Below are positions 63,397 to 64,000 of a stretch of 64,000 nt of DNA, piece by piece. The position numbers and the translations under genes are program-made. Origin of the DNA: Thaumasiovibrio sp043421945 (lineage in GTDB: Bacteria > Pseudomonadota > Gammaproteobacteria > Enterobacterales > Vibrionaceae); contig JBHOGO010000010.1 in assembly GCA_043421945.1 (NCBI GenBank), positions 1 to 64,000 on the forward strand. The letters are read 5' to 3'. The first letter of the stretch is position 1. The number at the start of each line of letters is the position of its first letter. The notes beneath the pieces are model-generated. The model was not told the DNA's origin, ran no database searches, and worked only from the letters and a program-made list of their open reading frames with translations.

Positions 63397-63924
63397 TTAG
63401 TCAGCTAATTCAGCGAGGCACATCTCTTCATGAATTTGTTTACACCAAGCGTTTACACGTTCTTCCGTTAGCTCTGGTTGGCGGTCTTCATCCACACATA
63501 GGCCAACAAATTGTGTTTCGTCAACAAGTGCTTTAGATGCTTCGAATTCGTAGCCTTCTGTTGATGTGAAGCCTACAAGTGTTGCGCCTTTTGCTTCAGC
63601 GATGTCACGAACAGTACCCATCGCATCGCAGAAATACTCTGCATAATCTTCTTGGTCACCACAACCAAAAATTGCGACAAGCTTCGTTGAGAAATCGATA
63701 GCTTCTAATTCTGGGAAGAAGTCATCCCAGTCACATTGTGCTTCACCGTAGTACCATGTTGGGATACCAAGTAGTAGAAGATCGAAATTGTCGATCTCTT
63801 CTTTGGTGCTTTTTGCAATATCTTTTACTTCAACAAGGCTTTTGCCCAATTGTTTTTGAATCATCTTGGCTACGGCTTCTGTATTGCCGGTATCACTGCC
63901 AAAAAAGAGTCCTACACTCGCCAT
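63397..63924 (-). CDS. fldA: Flavodoxin FldA
   Basis: A 175-residue long-chain flavodoxin: FMN phosphate loop GSDTGNTE, isoalloxazine loops with LLLGIPTWYYGE and VAIFGCGDQEDYAEYF. It carries electrons for biotin, methionine and ribonucleotide pathways. Start MASVGLFFGSDTGNTE at 63924. Its terminator precedes the fur promoter region. Confidence 0.97.
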   Translation of the reverse strand: MASVGLFFGSDTGNTEAVAKMIQKQLGKSLVEVKDIAKSTKEEIDNFDLLLLGIPTWYYGEAQCDWDDFFPELEAIDFSTKLVAIFGCGDQEDYAEYFCDAMGTVRDIAEAKGATLVGFTSTEGYEFEASKALVDETQFVGLCVDEDRQPELTEERVNAWCKQIHEEMCLAELAD

Positions 63925-64000
63925 ATTTATTACCCGTTGTATTAACCAGTTAAGGTTACGCTATTACCGAATCCTACGAATTTATGAGAGAAGGATACGT

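Overview
The window looks like chromosome 1 of a marine Vibrionaceae bacterium (gammaproteobacterium). The strongest reasons are a toxR-toxS pair divergent from htpG, an OmpU-type porin, an asnB / nagC-nagA-nagB / nagE / glnS / fur / fldA block, and a core order close to that of E. coli (ybaM, priC, ybaN, apt, dnaX, ybaB, recR, htpG, adk, hemH, gsk) with Vibrio-type insertions. Genus cannot be fixed from the sequence alone. No rRNA, tRNA, CRISPR array, prophage or replication origin was seen.

Layout. 1-5.5 kb is an accessory stretch: the edge of an IS630-type transposase, a small outer-membrane barrel, a minus-strand operon (VOC protein, DhaK, DhaL, LsrF-like aldolase, DUF1097 membrane protein), and an orphan IS30-type DNA-binding protein next to four copies of a 13-bp repeat. 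5.8-11.9 kb is an osmoprotection island: the glycine betaine/proline importer proVWX diverges from the ectoine genes ectABC over one shared control region; no ectoine-type aspartokinase follows ectC. 12.9-25.4 kb is a complete oligosaccharide-use locus on the plus strand: a LamB-type porin, a LacI regulator, a binding protein, two permeases, a MalK-type ATPase, a GH94 phosphorylase and a GH116 glycosidase, with LacI-type operator candidates at the regulator, the porin and inside the GH94 gene. 25.5-32.6 kb holds single genes: an unknown protein, a dCache chemoreceptor, metY, a GAF-GGDEF cyclase and a CtlX-type hydrolase.

From 32.6 kb on the window is mostly core genome. It has a minus-strand run (DinG-type helicase, TauE/SafE transporter, priC, histone-deacetylase-like enzyme, ybaM), the OmpU-type porin, YccT-like and DksA-like genes, then ybaN-apt-dnaX-ybaB-recR, toxRS, htpG, adk, hemH, gsk, asnB, a CPA2 antiporter, the GlcNAc genes, glnS, fur and fldA. 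dnaX carries a full programmed -1 frameshift signal (A AAA AAG, stop in the new frame, 8-bp stem), so it should make both tau and gamma.

How they work together: two osmolyte systems face one another; the porin, ABC importer and phosphorylase take up and split a beta-glucoside-like sugar; NagE imports GlcNAc as GlcNAc-6-phosphate for NagA and NagB, under NagC and probably CRP; ToxR probably controls the OmpU-type porin. The least described element is the DhaK-DhaL-LsrF-VOC-DUF1097 operon, whose enzymes keep their catalytic residues but whose substrate is unknown.
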